NCBI GenBank assembly: GCA_900544255.1
Contig: UQUM01000017.1
Coordinates: 1 to 44,622, forward strand
Direction of reading: 5' to 3'
Length of the DNA stretch: 44,622 nt
DNA from: an uncultured Sutterella sp.
GTDB taxonomy: Bacteria; Pseudomonadota; Gammaproteobacteria; Burkholderiales; Burkholderiaceae_F
In this document: piece after piece, positions 7,693 to 15,597 of the stretch
How the letters are laid out: every line of letters begins with the position of its first letter
How positions within the stretch are numbered: position 1 is the stretch's first letter
Position numbers and translations under genes: made by a program
Notes under the pieces: model-generated
Told to the model about the DNA's origin: nothing
What the model saw: the letters and a program-made list of their open reading frames with translations, nothing else
The model's database searches: none

Positions 7693-10018
7693 AGGTTCCG
7701 TAGGCAGAAGGAAGGGGAGACTCGGACTGGTAGCCGCGGATGCTGCGCTGCAGCGTTTCCAAGGGGCTTGAGCCGACGCTTCCGAGGCCGGTGAGTTCGA
7801 TCTGGAAGAAGAATGTCGTGTTGTACTTAAAGTTGTCGTCGGTGTCGCTGTCCTTGAGGTAGCGCTGTGCCACGAGGCGCGCCGTCCAACAGTCGGAGCG
7901 GTACTCGAACCCGGCGAGCGTATCGACGAAACGGTGCTTGTCGAGGGCGTAGTTTTCACGCGCGAGCACGTACCAGCGATCCGACAGCGGCCACTGCACC
8001 GAAAAGTCCAACTGGCGCACGTATTTGTCGGAATCGTAGGCGTAGCCGTACAGGCTGTTGTCCGGGCGAGTGAGTTGGTTATAGGTCGCGCGATTGTAAC
8101 GGTAGTAAAGCCCCATGACGCTCATGGGTTTCGGCTGCCAGCGGATGCCGGCGTTCGCCTTTTCCCAAGACTTGCGGTCATAGGAGTACTGCGCGTAGGC
8201 ATTGGCCGAGAGCGAGCGCGTGAGGCGCGTCGCCAGGTTCCCCATCAGGTCGCCGCGCTGATCGTTCATGTCGTGGCGATAACCGTCAAGCCCCACCCGC
8301 TTGTCGTTGAAGTAGTAGCGCTGTCCGATTTCGGCGCGCACCCATTCGATGCCGGTGTCCGAATCAATGAAACGCGTCGTCAAGGCGCCCGAAACGTGGT
8401 TCGTTTCACTCACGCGGTCATACCCCGCGAATTCATTGGCCTGAAAGAGTTGACCGAAACTTGTTTCCCGGGCGCTCGTGTCGTACAGCGGAACGGCGTT
8501 CTGGTGACCGCGGTACGGGATGTAGGCGTAAAAGAGACGCGGTTCAAGGGTCTGCACCGTATCGCGGCCGAAAAGCGACAGATTGCGTTCGAAAATGAGC
8601 CCGGTGTCCGCCGAAAAGACGGGAACCGTGCGGCTCACGCTGTCGTCGTTGCCCTGCAGGTACTTGTGATCGAGTGAATACTGCGCGGCGATGAGCTCAG
8701 CCTTGGGGTTAAAGAACCAACCGGTGCCGCCCATGGGGTAACTCACCGTGGGGTGAGCGATGTAACGGTTGCCGTTGACGCGGTAACTGCTGGTGTTGCC
8801 CGCTTCATGCCGGTAGCGCGTGGCTTCGAGATGCGTCGAAAATTCGAAACCCCCGAGATCAGCGACGTACGCATTCCAATTGAACTGCGGTTCGCGGGTG
8901 TAGGGACGGCTCAAATCTTGGATTTTCAGTGCCTGATGCTTATTAACGCGCAGCGAAGCGTTCCAATACTTACTGCCGTACGTGGCCCAGTAGTCCTGCG
9001 CGATGATGTTGTCGCTCGCGGTACGGATGTCGCTTGCGAAATCATCGATGTAGTCCTTGTCGCTCACGCGGTTGTAGTTGACGCCGTAGCCGAAACCGTT
9101 CCGGGCGCCCCTCACGTCGGCTTTTAAGGCATAGCGGTCGTCGTCATACTTGCGGTCGTGCGGCATGTAGTCCGCGGTGAGGGTGCCTTCCAAGTGCTGC
9201 CATTTAAAGCGCCCTTCGTTTCCCAACATAAACCCGCGCTTGGAGACGAGTCTCGGCGTGAGCGTGTAGTCGTAGTTGGGCGCAATGTTGAAGTAATAGG
9301 GGAGCGCGATTTCCGTTCCCTTCTCCGAACTCCAGCCTAAAGTGGGCGTGAGAAGCCCCGACTTGCGTTCTTCCCCTAAGGGGAAGGTGAACCAAGGGGA
9401 GCCGAAGACCGGAACGCCGCCCATTTTGAGAACCGCCCCGTTGCCGTAGCCTTCTTTCTCGTACTCGTCGAGAGTGAGCTTATTCATTTCGATCCACCAG
9501 CTCTTGTCGCCTTCGGGACAGGTGGTGAAGAAAACGTCGGACAATTCGGTGAGACTGTCGGACTTAAGGCACACTTCTTTGGCCTTGCCCCGTAGTTTTC
9601 GCGGCGCATATTCATAGTCGGCGTCGGAAGCCGTCCCCGTTTTTTCGTCCATTTGGTAAGTGATTGACGGGGACTTCACCGTGGTGCCGTCGCGGGACAC
9701 GGAGGCGTTGCCTTCGGCGGTGACGACGTCGGTTTCTTGGGTGTAGGTAATTTTGTCGGCGCGTACGCGTTCGCCCGTGCGGCGGATTTCCGCGTCCCCT
9801 AAGAGAACGAGCACCGTTTCGGGCGATCCCTCGATCACTTCGGCGGAGACAATGCTCGCGCCTTCGGGGAGTTCGCTGTTCGGGGTGAGCCGCGTCACCA
9901 ATTCATCGGTGAGTGCGACGCCCTCGTCGATTTGAGCGGCGGCGGGAAGCGCGGCCAAAGCGCAGAGAACCGCGCCCGCGAGGCGCGTAATCTGCGGCGG
10001 TTGAGATTTCCGAAGCAT
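7676..10018 (-). CDS. lptD: LPS-assembly outer-membrane protein LptD
   Basis: 780 aa. Beta-barrel that, with lipoprotein LptE, inserts lipopolysaccharide into the outer leaflet. A signal peptide ends near AAAQ (residue 29). An N-terminal OstA-like jellyroll follows (about 60-145), then a long Tyr/Asp/Arg-rich barrel ending in an aromatic terminus. The mature protein has only three cysteines: C150, C167 and C710. E. coli LptD has C31, C173 and an adjacent C724-C725 pair; here the C-terminal pair is 'DC' (SDCW), so at most one N-to-C disulfide can form. First gene of the minus-strand operon. ATG at 10018, with a TATAAT 33 bases upstream. Confidence 0.95.
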   Translation of the reverse strand: MLRKSQPPQITRLAGAVLCALAALPAAAQIDEGVALTDELVTRLTPNSELPEGASIVSAEVIEGSPETVLVLLGDAEIRRTGERVRADKITYTQETDVVTAEGNASVSRDGTTVKSPSITYQMDEKTGTASDADYEYAPRKLRGKAKEVCLKSDSLTELSDVFFTTCPEGDKSWWIEMNKLTLDEYEKEGYGNGAVLKMGGVPVFGSPWFTFPLGEERKSGLLTPTLGWSSEKGTEIALPYYFNIAPNYDYTLTPRLVSKRGFMLGNEGRFKWQHLEGTLTADYMPHDRKYDDDRYALKADVRGARNGFGYGVNYNRVSDKDYIDDFASDIRTASDNIIAQDYWATYGSKYWNASLRVNKHQALKIQDLSRPYTREPQFNWNAYVADLGGFEFSTHLEATRYRHEAGNTSSYRVNGNRYIAHPTVSYPMGGTGWFFNPKAELIAAQYSLDHKYLQGNDDSVSRTVPVFSADTGLIFERNLSLFGRDTVQTLEPRLFYAYIPYRGHQNAVPLYDTSARETSFGQLFQANEFAGYDRVSETNHVSGALTTRFIDSDTGIEWVRAEIGQRYYFNDKRVGLDGYRHDMNDQRGDLMGNLATRLTRSLSANAYAQYSYDRKSWEKANAGIRWQPKPMSVMGLYYRYNRATYNQLTRPDNSLYGYAYDSDKYVRQLDFSVQWPLSDRWYVLARENYALDKHRFVDTLAGFEYRSDCWTARLVAQRYLKDSDTDDNFKYNTTFFFQIELTGLGSVGSSPLETLQRSIRGYQSESPLPSAYGTYDYYQ

Positions 10019-10050
10019 AAGGCTGTATAGTGAAAGGTACCGATCTCGCG

Positions 10051-10056
10051 ATTATA
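10051..10056 (-). promoter_or_regulatory. Probable -10 element of the lptD operon
   Basis: A perfect TATAAT on the minus strand, 33 bases before the lptD ATG in the 109-bp gap to the divergent amgK gene. No good -35 is found at 16-18 bases (GAAAAG at best), so the promoter may need an activator or an alternative sigma factor. Confidence 0.45.
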
Positions 10057-10127
10057 GGGAAGGCGGGCGCAGGCTTTTCCTCTAAATCGCCTCCGAAACA
10101 CCGATTGAAACAGAAAAAACAGTAAAA

Positions 10128-11150
10128 ATGATGCAGACGATTTCTGAAGACGTTCGAAAGACGGCCGCGACCGCGTGGCTTGATACGTTCAAAGACCGCT
10201 ACGGTCTCGCACCGGAAACCTTGGAACCCGCTTCGAGCGACGCGGGATTTCGCCGGTATTTCCGTGTGACGGGGTCAGCGGGTAAAACGTTCATCGTGAT
10301 GGACGCGCCGACGGACAAAATGAATTCTGAGCCCTTTGTTCGGATTGACGGCCTCATGAAGGCCGCGGGTTTGAATGTGCCGGAAATTTATGAGCAGAAC
10401 CTCGGTGAGGGGTTCCTGCTTTTGAGCGATTTGGGGCGGCAGACGTATCTCGACGTCTTAAACGAAGACAATGCGGCGCGCCTTTTTGATCTCGCGACGA
10501 CGGAACTCGTGAAGTGGCAGCAGGCGACCCGGTCCGGCGTGCTCCCCGAATACGATCATGCGCTTTTGGAACGGGAATTGAAACTTTTCCCCGAGTGGTA
10601 CGTGTCGCGCCACAAGGGCTTCAAGATGACGGAAAAGCAGCAGGCGCTCGTAAACGTCGTCTTTGAGCGCATCATGGCCAACAACTTGGCGGAAGCCAAA
10701 GTGTTCGTACACCGCGATTTCATGCCGCGCAACCTTATGGTGACGGACGGGGTGCCCGGCATTTTGGATTTCCAGGACGCGGTGACGGGCCCCGTGAGTT
10801 ACGACATCGCAAGCCTCATGCGTGACGCCTTCGTGAGTTGGGGCGAAGAATTCGTGCTCGACGTCACGATCCGCTATTGGGACAAGGCCCGTAGGGCGGG
10901 AATTCCCGTGCCGCGTGATTTCGGCGTCTATTGGCGCGACATCGAATGGATGGGGCTGCAGCGCCACCTCAAGATTCTGGGGATTTTTGCGCGGCTTAAT
11001 TACCGCGACGGAAAGCCCAAGTACCTCGCCGACACGCCGCGCTTTATCCACTACGTGCGTCAGACCGCGAACCGCTACGATGAACTGAAAGCCATCAACT
11101 GGTTGCTGGATTGTTTTGAAGATTCGTCCACGCAGGAAGCGTATTTCTGA
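10128..11150 (+). CDS. amgK: Anomeric MurNAc/GlcNAc kinase AmgK
   Basis: 340-aa protein of the aminoglycoside phosphotransferase/choline kinase fold. The catalytic loop HRDFMPRNLM is at 195-204 and the metal-binding DFQD at 214-217. AmgK phosphorylates the anomeric carbon of N-acetylmuramic acid or N-acetylglucosamine recovered from cell-wall turnover. The specific call rests on the next gene being murU, overlapping by one base (TGATG), and on the divergent lptD operon, an arrangement known from Pseudomonas. Two ATGs stand together at 10128 and 10131 with no strong Shine-Dalgarno sequence. The pathway bypasses de novo UDP-MurNAc synthesis and is linked to intrinsic fosfomycin tolerance in other bacteria. 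Confidence 0.88.
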   Translation: MMQTISEDVRKTAATAWLDTFKDRYGLAPETLEPASSDAGFRRYFRVTGSAGKTFIVMDAPTDKMNSEPFVRIDGLMKAAGLNVPEIYEQNLGEGFLLLSDLGRQTYLDVLNEDNAARLFDLATTELVKWQQATRSGVLPEYDHALLERELKLFPEWYVSRHKGFKMTEKQQALVNVVFERIMANNLAEAKVFVHRDFMPRNLMVTDGVPGILDFQDAVTGPVSYDIASLMRDAFVSWGEEFVLDVTIRYWDKARRAGIPVPRDFGVYWRDIEWMGLQRHLKILGIFARLNYRDGKPKYLADTPRFIHYVRQTANRYDELKAINWLLDCFEDSSTQEAYF

Positions 11151-11857
11151 TGAAAGCCCTTCTTTTGGCGGCCGGGCGCGGCAAACGGCTGCGCCCCTTG
11201 ACGGATATGTGCCCGAAGCCGTTGCTTCCCGTCGGAAAACAACGCTTGTGGGACTGGGAACTCGCGGCTCTAAAAAAAGCCGGTGTGACGGAAATCGTCG
11301 TGAACACGGCTCACTTGGCAGAGCAATTCGAAGCGATGCCCGAAGAATACGCTGCGCACGGTATCACCCTCACCTTAAGCCGCGAGGGAGTGACGGAAGC
11401 CGATGCTTTGGAGAGCCTCGGAGGAATTGTGAAAGCGCTGCCGTTGCTCACCGACGGAAAAACGCCCTTTTTGGTCGCGGCAGGGGACGTTGTACATGCC
11501 TTTCCGATGGAAGAACTCGTTCAGGCGGGGCAGGCCATCGAGGCGGGGGACTATGACGCGCTCATCGTGGCGGTGCCCAATCCCTCGTACCATGTCGAAG
11601 GCGATTTGTCGCTCAAGCAAGACGGTACGGTGGTGCCCGGAAAAGGTCCCTATACCTACGGGTGCCTGATGGTGGTGGCTCCGCGGATTTTTGCCGGGGT
11701 GAAACCGGTCTTTGCGAAACTCTTTCCTTGGCTTTGGCAAAATGCCCGTGTGAAGGGACTTGTATGGAACGGTTTTTGGGCAAACGTCGGGGATCCGACG
11801 GAACTCGCCAAACTTTGCTCGGACTCCCGGGCGCCGAAATGGTTGGAAGGTTTTTGA
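11150..11857 (+). CDS. murU: N-acetylmuramate alpha-1-phosphate uridylyltransferase MurU
   Basis: 235-aa nucleotidyltransferase. Converts MurNAc-1-phosphate and UTP to UDP-MurNAc in the peptidoglycan recycling route begun by AmgK. The nucleotide-binding signature AAGRGKRLRPL is at residues 7-17 and PKPLLPVG at 22-29. A metal-site Asp lies in VAAGDVVHAF. The length matches MurU rather than the longer glucose-1-phosphate thymidylyltransferases. It starts inside the amgK stop codon, so translation is coupled. Confidence 0.9.
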   Translation: MKALLLAAGRGKRLRPLTDMCPKPLLPVGKQRLWDWELAALKKAGVTEIVVNTAHLAEQFEAMPEEYAAHGITLTLSREGVTEADALESLGGIVKALPLLTDGKTPFLVAAGDVVHAFPMEELVQAGQAIEAGDYDALIVAVPNPSYHVEGDLSLKQDGTVVPGKGPYTYGCLMVVAPRIFAGVKPVFAKLFPWLWQNARVKGLVWNGFWANVGDPTELAKLCSDSRAPKWLEGF

Positions 11858-11858
11858 A

Positions 11859-12923
11859 GTGACGACAGCAGCAGAACGCGCCGCTCAGTTTGCGGCCTGG
11901 GCCGGGGTTCGCTACCCGATTCTTAATGCGCCGATGGCGGATATTGCGGGACCGGAATTAGCGGCCGCCGTATCCGAAGCGGGCGGTCTGGGAGTGCTGG
12001 CCGCCGACTTTTATTCGGCGGACGACATTCGGCGGGCGGTGGCGACCGTGCGTCGGCTGACGAATAAGCCCTTTGCCGTACATGTGAGGGCAGAAACCTT
12101 ACGTCCGTTGGATACGGCGGAAGTTAACCGCATGAACGAAGCACTTGCAGATTTAAAAACGGACTTGGGGGCCGAACTTACGACGCCGTTGCCGGATTTT
12201 GAAGTGCAGTTCAATGCCCTCATCGAGCTTCAGGTGCCCTTTGTTTACGTTTCTTTCGGCGGGCTTCGGGAGGAGTACGTCGAAAAACTGCAGGCGGCCG
12301 GTATCCGCATGATTGCCGCTGCGACGTGCCTGCGGGAAGTGAAGGTGATGAGAAGTGCCGAAGCCGACGCCATCGTGGTGCAGGGCGCGGAAGCCGGCGG
12401 GCCGCGGTTGAATTTCGAAGTGCCGGACGAAGCGGCGCAGGTGGGACTTTTAAGTCTCGTGGGGCCGGCTTTCCGTGTGGCGACGGTGCCCGTCATTGCT
12501 TCCGGAGGACTCGTGACCGGTGCGCAGGCCGCGGCCGCTTTGGTGGCGGGGGCCTCGGCCGTGGAATTGGGAACGGCGTTTTTGAGAACGACGGAGAGCC
12601 GTGCACACCCGGCCCTGAAAGCGGCGCTCCCTTTTTTGACGGATACCGCACCGGGCTGGGAGAAAACGGGGTCGGGGCGCCTGACGCGTGCGCGGGCAAG
12701 CGGACTAACGCAAGCTCTGGCAGGCGCCGACATCGAGGCGGCACCGTATCCGGAAATGTGGACGGTGATGCGGTCGGTGGAATTGGCCGCACGCCGGGAG
12801 AATCGGGACGATTTGATGGAAATGCCCTGCGGGCAGGGTGCCCCCTTGGTGCGCGAAGGCAGCGCTGCGGACGTGGTGGAAAGACTGGTGAAGGAATGCG
12901 CCGACGCAGGCGTAGCACTGTAG
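11859..12923 (+). CDS. Nitronate monooxygenase-like flavoprotein (NPD family)
   Basis: 354 aa, FMN-dependent TIM barrel of the 2-nitropropane dioxygenase/nitronate monooxygenase family. Visible blocks: YPILNAPMADIAGPEL near the start, VQGAEAGG in the middle, and GASAVELGTAFLRTTES near the flavin phosphate site. Members oxidise toxic propionate-3-nitronate; others act as enoyl-ACP reductases (FabK) or have unknown substrates. The frame stays open upstream inside murU, but the GTG at 11859, one base after the murU stop and preceded by GGAAGG, is the natural start. Confidence 0.82.
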   Translation: MTTAAERAAQFAAWAGVRYPILNAPMADIAGPELAAAVSEAGGLGVLAADFYSADDIRRAVATVRRLTNKPFAVHVRAETLRPLDTAEVNRMNEALADLKTDLGAELTTPLPDFEVQFNALIELQVPFVYVSFGGLREEYVEKLQAAGIRMIAAATCLREVKVMRSAEADAIVVQGAEAGGPRLNFEVPDEAAQVGLLSLVGPAFRVATVPVIASGGLVTGAQAAAALVAGASAVELGTAFLRTTESRAHPALKAALPFLTDTAPGWEKTGSGRLTRARASGLTQALAGADIEAAPYPEMWTVMRSVELAARRENRDDLMEMPCGQGAPLVREGSAADVVERLVKECADAGVAL

Positions 12924-12931
12924 GTGAAAAA

Positions 12932-13555
12932 ATGACGGCGGCTTTGATTGTGGTGGATATTCAGAATGACTTTCTGCCGGGCGGCGCTTTGGCGGTGCCG
13001 CGGGGTGATGAAACCGTAGCGATTGCGAACAGTTTGATGCCGCTTTTTCCGACGGTCGTGCTGACGGCGGACTGGCACCCGGCGGATCATTCAAGTTTTG
13101 CGTCGCAGCACGCGGGAAAATCGCCGTACGACGTTGTGCCGATGCCGTACGGCAATCAGGTGCTTTGGCCGGATCACTGCGTTGCCGGAACGAGCGGTGC
13201 AGACTTTGCTGCAGGGCTTGAAACCGTGCGGGCGCACGCCGTCATCCGCAAGGGGACGGATAAAAACTGCGACAGTTATTCGGGATTTCTTGCGGCCGAC
13301 CGAAAAACGCCGACGGGGTTGGCGGGGTACCTTAAAAGCCGCGGGGTGACGACGGTGTTTGTCTGCGGGCTCGCGACTGATTTTTGTGTGGCTTGGACGG
13401 CGCAGGACGCTTCAGCCGCCGGGTTTAAGACGTACCTCATCGAAGATGCGTCCCGGGCGATTGACGCCGGCGGGTCACTCGCGGCGGCGATGGCGGGGTT
13501 AAAGACGGCCGGGGTCGGTGTGATTGAGAAAAAGGACGTCCCCGGACTCTTGTGA
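12932..13555 (+). CDS. pncA: Nicotinamidase (isochorismatase fold)
   Basis: 207 aa. Deamidates nicotinamide to nicotinate for NAD salvage in the cytosol. The catalytic triad is complete: D9 (VVDIQNDF), K107 (IRKGTD) and C152 (ATDFCV). The metal site appears as D47/H49/H53 in DWHPADH plus H82 in WPDHCV. ATG at 12932 follows AGGTG, 8 bases after the upstream stop; the frame is open further 5' within the previous gene but that part is a shadow. Last gene of the amgK operon. Its stop is one base from the stop of the convergent AAA-ATPase gene, leaving no room for a terminator. Confidence 0.93.
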   Translation: MTAALIVVDIQNDFLPGGALAVPRGDETVAIANSLMPLFPTVVLTADWHPADHSSFASQHAGKSPYDVVPMPYGNQVLWPDHCVAGTSGADFAAGLETVRAHAVIRKGTDKNCDSYSGFLAADRKTPTGLAGYLKSRGVTTVFVCGLATDFCVAWTAQDASAAGFKTYLIEDASRAIDAGGSLAAAMAGLKTAGVGVIEKKDVPGLL

Positions 13556-13556
13556 G

Positions 13557-15203
13557 TTAACCGATCAATACCTTTTTGCCGTCGAAAACGAGTCCGTAGG
13601 CGCGGATACGATCTTTCGGAATGCCTCGGTTAAGAAGATCGGTTGCATAGTTTTTGGTGCAGATTTGCTCGTGAGCCTGCTTGAGAGAATCTTCTAGAGT
13701 GCCCGTGCGGTGGATCTTGAATTCGAGAATAAAGGCTTCGTCCTTGGTTTTGTCCCGAGGTTCGAGGACGACGTCGTAGCGCCCGAAGCCGCTTTCGCGA
13801 TTGCTCGTGATGATGAAGCGGTCTTTCAATGTGACGAGAAGCCCCAGGACGAAACCATGGTAGAACTTTTCCGGTTGCTCCGCGTTCGTGTCAAAGAAGC
13901 TGAAGACGGATTGAGTGAGGGTGTTCATGGTTTCATTCATGGCCCATACGTCGTTTGAAAGCAGGGTGTCCACGAAGTCGGCGTAGCTGTCGTTATCGTC
14001 ATCAAACCAACGTCGGATGAGGCCTTCAAACATCTCGCGAACTTCCCGGTTGGTGAGCGCCAGATGGTAGTTTTGGTTGGCGGCAGTCCCTGCAATTTTC
14101 AGGTAGCCGCTTGCTAAAAGCAGTGACCAAAGTGACGAGGGGTTGGATTTGAGATCCTGGAAAACAATGGAGTCTGAGAGCGGTGTAACAATCGTTTCAC
14201 CCTGCAGCAGTCGTTCGAAGTCCTGCTTGACTTTCTTACTGCCTTCCCGAATCAACTGTCCTGCCAGTGCGTTACTGCTGGTATTGGCCCAATAGGGAGC
14301 AAATTTCTTTTCTTTGAGGTAGTTGAGAATGGACCACGGGTTGTAGATGTCGTGCGAATGACCGAACGTAAAACCGTCATACCATTCCTTGACGCTTCGG
14401 CGATCCGAAAGACCGTAACGATCCATTGCGGCAAACACTTCGTTTTCCGTAAAGCCGAAAGTCGTACTGTAGTCATCGGAAACGGTGGTGATCACGTCAA
14501 GATGGTTGAGATCCGAGAAGATGGATTCTTTGGCAATACGAGTGATCCCGGTGAGAAGTCCACGTTCCAGATACTCATTGTCTTTCAATGCAAGTCCCAG
14601 TAGGGGTTGTATGAATTTAGACAGTTCACTCCAGTATCCGTTGAGCCAAGCTTCGTGCATCGGGGTATCGTACTCATCAATGAGAATAATGGCACGGGTT
14701 CCGTAGTGCTTGTACAGCGCTTTGGTGAGGTTGTACAGGTAATACTGTGCAATATCGTCGGAAACTTCAGTGGAGAAGGCTCTGAAGAACTGAAGTTCGT
14801 CTTCAGTTAGTTGGTGGCTGTCTTTTAGGCAGGGAAACTTATCGCCGAGTTCCATCAGAGCTCGGAGAATAAGGCGACGGGATGATTCAAAGTCTATTCC
14901 TTTGATATTGGCAAAAGAAAGTGAAACAACAGGGTATTTTCCAGAAGATTCCCGAAGCGAAGTGTCCCGCCATACGTCCAGAAATTTAAAAACTGAGGGC
15001 TGGTTGGAAAAGCGCAATGAGAAGAACTGTTCAACTGTGTTGATCATGAGCGTTTTGCCAAAACGCCGGGGACGCGTTATCAGTGTGACGAGGGAACCGA
15101 TGTGCCACCAATCAGCCAGGAATTGTGTTTTATCGATGTAAAACCGATTCTTTTGCAGAATATCGGTGAGGTCGGTGTTTCCTAGGGCAAAAAGGGGTGG
15201 CAT
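13557..15203 (-). CDS. AAA-ATPase-like protein with C-terminal PD-(D/E)XK nuclease-type domain
   Basis: 548 aa. An N-terminal AAA-ATPase-like domain has Walker A RPRRFGKT (44-51) and Walker B IILIDEYD (172-179). It is followed by a C-terminal PD-(D/E)XK nuclease-type domain (D477, E494, K496 in RYDVVLEPRD...FILEFKIH). This matches the 'AAA-ATPase-like/DUF1703' family that is frequent and often multicopy in gut bacteria; its biological function is not established. Base composition looks more AT-rich than its neighbours, suggesting acquisition. It ends one base from the pncA stop. ATG at 15203 has a GGGAG upstream. A cluster of short palindromes lies about 95-145 bp before the start (15298-15348). 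Confidence 0.85.
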   Translation of the reverse strand: MPPLFALGNTDLTDILQKNRFYIDKTQFLADWWHIGSLVTLITRPRRFGKTLMINTVEQFFSLRFSNQPSVFKFLDVWRDTSLRESSGKYPVVSLSFANIKGIDFESSRRLILRALMELGDKFPCLKDSHQLTEDELQFFRAFSTEVSDDIAQYYLYNLTKALYKHYGTRAIILIDEYDTPMHEAWLNGYWSELSKFIQPLLGLALKDNEYLERGLLTGITRIAKESIFSDLNHLDVITTVSDDYSTTFGFTENEVFAAMDRYGLSDRRSVKEWYDGFTFGHSHDIYNPWSILNYLKEKKFAPYWANTSSNALAGQLIREGSKKVKQDFERLLQGETIVTPLSDSIVFQDLKSNPSSLWSLLLASGYLKIAGTAANQNYHLALTNREVREMFEGLIRRWFDDDNDSYADFVDTLLSNDVWAMNETMNTLTQSVFSFFDTNAEQPEKFYHGFVLGLLVTLKDRFIITSNRESGFGRYDVVLEPRDKTKDEAFILEFKIHRTGTLEDSLKQAHEQICTKNYATDLLNRGIPKDRIRAYGLVFDGKKVLIG

Positions 15204-15297
15204 AAGGCTGAGACTCCCGTAAGCAGCGTGGTTGATTGGGAAGAAAGCTTCGCGACGGATTGTAAGAGAGTAATCGTAAAGAATCAGTTGTCAGCGC

Positions 15298-15348
15298 CAA
15301 ATTTTGCCAGAAATTTTCTGCTGAATTCTCAGCCGGAATTTTTGAAAA
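15298..15348. repeat. Cluster of four short palindromes upstream of the AAA-ATPase gene
   Basis: Four A/T-centred palindromic units follow one another at 12-13 base spacing: CAAATTTTG (15298-15306), CAGAAATTTTCTG (15308-15320, six-pair arms), GCTGAATTCTCAGC (15320-15333, five-pair arms), and a weaker GGAATTTTTG (from about 15335). The shared core is AAATTT/GAATTC flanked by CAG/CTG. They lie between the ATPase gene (minus) and the dusB promoter (plus). The core resembles the CAAAATTTTG units before the second ATPase gene at 27877. Confidence 0.55.
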
Positions 15349-15422
15349 TAAGCAGTTCTCCATGAGGGATTTTACGGGGTTTGTTGTGTGCTTAATTTGT
15401 GAGCATGAAAGAGGAGCTCTGT

Positions 15423-15428
15423 TAAAAT
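15423..15428 (+). promoter_or_regulatory. Probable -10 of the dusB-fis operon
   Basis: TAAAAT (five of six matches) lies about 80 bases before the dusB ATG. The -35 is poor (TGAGCA at 17 bases). Predicted transcript start is near 15435, leaving a leader of about 70 bases that contains a hairpin and a small open frame. Upstream, apart from the palindrome cluster, 15204-15422 shows no gene. Confidence 0.4.
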
Positions 15429-15450
15429 GCCGCCCGTCTCAGGACTCCTT

Positions 15451-15597
15451 ATGAAACGAGGTCTTTTCCCTTGCGGAAAAGATCGTCAGCTCCTAACTTT
15501 CTCTGATGCAGATCGGTTCCTTCACACCTTCGGCTCCGACCGTACTCGCTCCCATGGCGGGCGTGACGGACGCAGCCTGTCGCCGTATCGCGCGTGA
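15451..15597 (+). CDS. Possible leader ORF overlapping dusB (uORF)
   Basis: An ATG at 15451 preceded by AGGA (6-base spacing) opens a 48-codon frame (MKRGLFPCGKDRQLL...) ending at a TGA at 15595-15597, inside dusB in another frame. It has a clearly better ribosome site than dusB itself, whose ATG at 15506 has no Shine-Dalgarno sequence. It may be a regulatory leader peptide or chance; no family resemblance. Confidence 0.3.
   Translation: MKRGLFPCGKDRQLLTFSDADRFLHTFGSDRTRSHGGRDGRSLSPYRA
15460..15484 (+). promoter_or_regulatory. Leader hairpin before dusB
   Basis: GGTCTTTTCC (15460-15469) pairs with GGAAAAGATC (15475-15484): ten pairs with one G-U and a CTTGC loop. It is not followed by a T-run, so it is not a simple terminator. 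It lies 22 bases before the dusB start and inside the possible uORF. Confidence 0.5.

Noticed and set aside
7693..7959. N-terminal extension of surA
   Set aside because: The extra residues are a Ser/Thr/Arg-rich shadow of lptD; the signal peptide places the start at 7692.
12326..12931. N-terminal extension of pncA
   Set aside because: Gly/Arg-rich shadow of the nitronate monooxygenase gene; pncA starts at 12932 with its own ribosome site.
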